Of a stretch of DNA of 64,000 nt, positions 62,908 through 64,000 are shown in pieces; positions within the stretch are counted from its first letter, which is position 1; each line of letters starts with the position of its first letter. The notes under the pieces were generated by a model. That model worked only from the letters and a program-made list of their open reading frames with translations. It did not search any database and was not told the DNA's origin. The position numbers and the translations under genes were made by a program. The stretch spans positions 992,001 through 1,056,000 of the forward strand of contig NZ_JAODPB010000001.1 of assembly GCF_025770735.1 (NCBI RefSeq). Direction: 5' to 3'. This DNA comes from Shouchella tritolerans (GTDB lineage: Bacteria; Bacillota; Bacilli; Bacillales; Bacillaceae_D).

Positions 62908-64000
62908 ATGAAGAAAACAAATTCCACTTCCTTCGTAACAGCGGGTTTGCTGCTAGGCATTTTTATGGCCGCCATCGACAATACGATTGTAGCGACAGCA
63001 ATGGGCACCATTGTTGGCGACCTCGGTCATTATGAGCAATTTGTATGGGTAACGGCTGGATATATGGTCGCGATGATGGCCGGTATGCCTATATACGGGA
63101 AATTATCTGACATGTATGGCCGGAAACGTTTTTTCGTATTTGGCTTGCTCATGTTTTTGCTTGGCTCTGTCTTATGTGGCCTGTCGCAAACGATGAATCA
63201 ATTAATAGCGTTTCGCATCATTCAAGGGATCGGCGGCGGAGCCCTGATGCCTATAGCCTTTACGATTATTTTCGACCTCTTCCCGCCAGAGAAACGAGGA
63301 AAGATGACTGGGCTTATTGGCGCTGTGTTTGGCCTTTCCAGTGTCCTTGGACCTCTATTAGGTGCATTTATAACGGAAGCGCTAAGCTGGCATTGGATTT
63401 TTTATATCAATGTGCCAATCGGTGCGGTGGCGCTGTTTTTAATTGTCCGTTATTACAAAGAAACGATGGAGGCATCGAAACAAAAAATAGACTGGCTTGG
63501 CGCTGGATCCCTTGTTCTTGCAGTTAGTTGCTTAATGTTTGCCCTTGAACTTGGGGGCGGTACGTACAGTTGGGGTTCTCCAACGATCCTTTTGCTGTTT
63601 GCGGCTGCGGCGGTTCTGTTTACCGTGTTTGCGTTCGCCGAACGGAAAGCAGAGGAGCCGATCATTTCGTTTTGGATGTTTAAAAAACGTCTATTTGCCA
63701 CGTCGCAGCTAATTGCCTTTGCTTACGGCGGCACATTTGTGCTTTTGGCTGTGTTTATTCCAATCTTTGTCCAGGCCGTATTCGGCGGTACGGCATCTGA
63801 CGCTGGGACAACGTTAATGCCAATGATGCTTGGCTCGGTAGTTGGAAGCATGATTGGCGGAGCGCTGCAGACGAAAATCTCGTTTCGGGCAATGATGGTA
63901 TTTTCAGGCGTCTGCTTTTTTACAGGCATGGCACTGCTAGCAACAATGGGTACAGATGTCACAAGAATAGCATTGGCGCTTTATATCGCTTTAGCTGGGC
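62908..64000 (+). CDS. DHA2-type MFS drug efflux transporter (cut by window end)
   Basis: The frame opens with MKKTNSTSFVTAGLLLGIFM and is open to the end of the window (364 codons), so the stop lies outside. It contains 'GIFMAAIDNTIVATA' (about 18-32), 'GKLSDMYGRKRFFVFGL' (motif A), 'RIIQGIGGGALMP' (motif B) and 'GLIGAVFGLSSVLGPLLGAFI' (motif C of antiporters), typical of 14-helix EmrB/QacA proteins. The ATG follows GAGGAG. The likely role is proton-coupled export of drugs or other hydrophobic compounds. Confidence 0.9.
   Translation, partial: MKKTNSTSFVTAGLLLGIFMAAIDNTIVATAMGTIVGDLGHYEQFVWVTAGYMVAMMAGMPIYGKLSDMYGRKRFFVFGLLMFLLGSVLCGLSQTMNQLIAFRIIQGIGGGALMPIAFTIIFDLFPPEKRGKMTGLIGAVFGLSSVLGPLLGAFITEALSWHWIFYINVPIGAVALFLIVRYYKETMEASKQKIDWLGAGSLVLAVSCLMFALELGGGTYSWGSPTILLLFAAAAVLFTVFAFAERKAEEPIISFWMFKKRLFATSQLIAFAYGGTFVLLAVFIPIFVQAVFGGTASDAGTTLMPMMLGSVVGSMIGGALQTKISFRAMMVFSGVCFFTGMALLATMGTDVTRIALALYIALAG

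Overview
The window looks like a chromosomal segment of a low-to-mid G+C Gram-positive bacterium of the Bacillaceae. Supporting signs are AGGAGG-type ribosome binding sites, frequent TTG/GTG starts, sigma-A type TTGACA/TATAAT promoters, a PTS/HPr/cre style of carbon control, and a BceRSAB-like module. The style and gene set would fit an alkaliphilic Bacillus of the Shouchella (Bacillus) clausii type, but no rRNA or other species marker is present, so this is an inference.

Layout: (1) 1-2.5 kb, end of a sugar ABC importer operon (two permeases and a lipoprotein binding protein). (2) 2.7-4.7 kb, a VOC protein and then a 1.4 kb decayed zone with relics: an IS3-type transposase tail, a copy of part of the sugar-binding-protein gene, and a copied terminator. 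(3) 4.7-16.1 kb, a strikingly A+T-rich block of collinear, tightly packed or overlapping genes. It holds a LoaP/NusG-type antiterminator, a TldD/TldE-like protease pair, an MFS exporter, a 56-residue peptide missed by ordinary ORF length cut-offs, a strong hairpin, a radical SAM/SPASM enzyme, a small possible RRE protein, a second radical SAM enzyme with an N-terminal cobalamin-binding-like domain, a NodU/CmcH-type carbamoyltransferase and two short cytochrome P450s. I read this as a horizontally acquired RiPP (ribosomally made, heavily modified peptide) gene cluster. I cannot match its combination of enzymes to a known product class, and it is the main candidate for a new system. (4) 16.2-18.4 kb, a Nudix gene preceded by a decayed duplicate of itself, then a frameshifted beta-helix gene.

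(5) 18.8-27.8 kb, a DMT transporter, an autoregulated TetR gene, a DUF5367-like membrane protein, then a LysR regulator divergent from a Fe(III)/aminoethylphosphonate-type ABC importer operon. That operon continues into a metallo-beta-lactamase-fold protein and an exported CYTH-like protein. (6) 27.8-34.7 kb, an acyl-CoA synthetase, a broken lipoprotein gene, manA, uppP and a UMF1-type MFS gene. (7) 34.9-41.5 kb, a CdaR-type regulator with glycolate oxidase genes glcD and glcF, then a sulfonate-type ABC importer. (8) 41.9-45.0 kb, a MarR/GNAT operon with twin operators, a VanZ-like gene, a two-TM protein, and an HPr paralogue.

(9) 45.1-49.9 kb, a glucitol-type PTS operon (SAF-domain dehydrogenase, GutM, IIC, IIBC, IIA, SorC-type regulator) behind a textbook promoter with an overlapping cre-like site and palindromic operators. 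(10) 50.1-53.7 kb, a CPBP protease, and copA under a CsoR-like operator with a 42-codon membrane protein coupled to it. (11) 53.7-58.3 kb, a BceRSAB-type peptide sensing and detoxification module on the minus strand, with a matching BceR-like box. (12) 58.6-64 kb, a CpsB-like phosphatase that appears to have lost its metal ligands, a small protein, a ROK fructokinase, a RocB-like M20 peptidase, and the start of a DHA2 drug efflux gene cut by the window edge.
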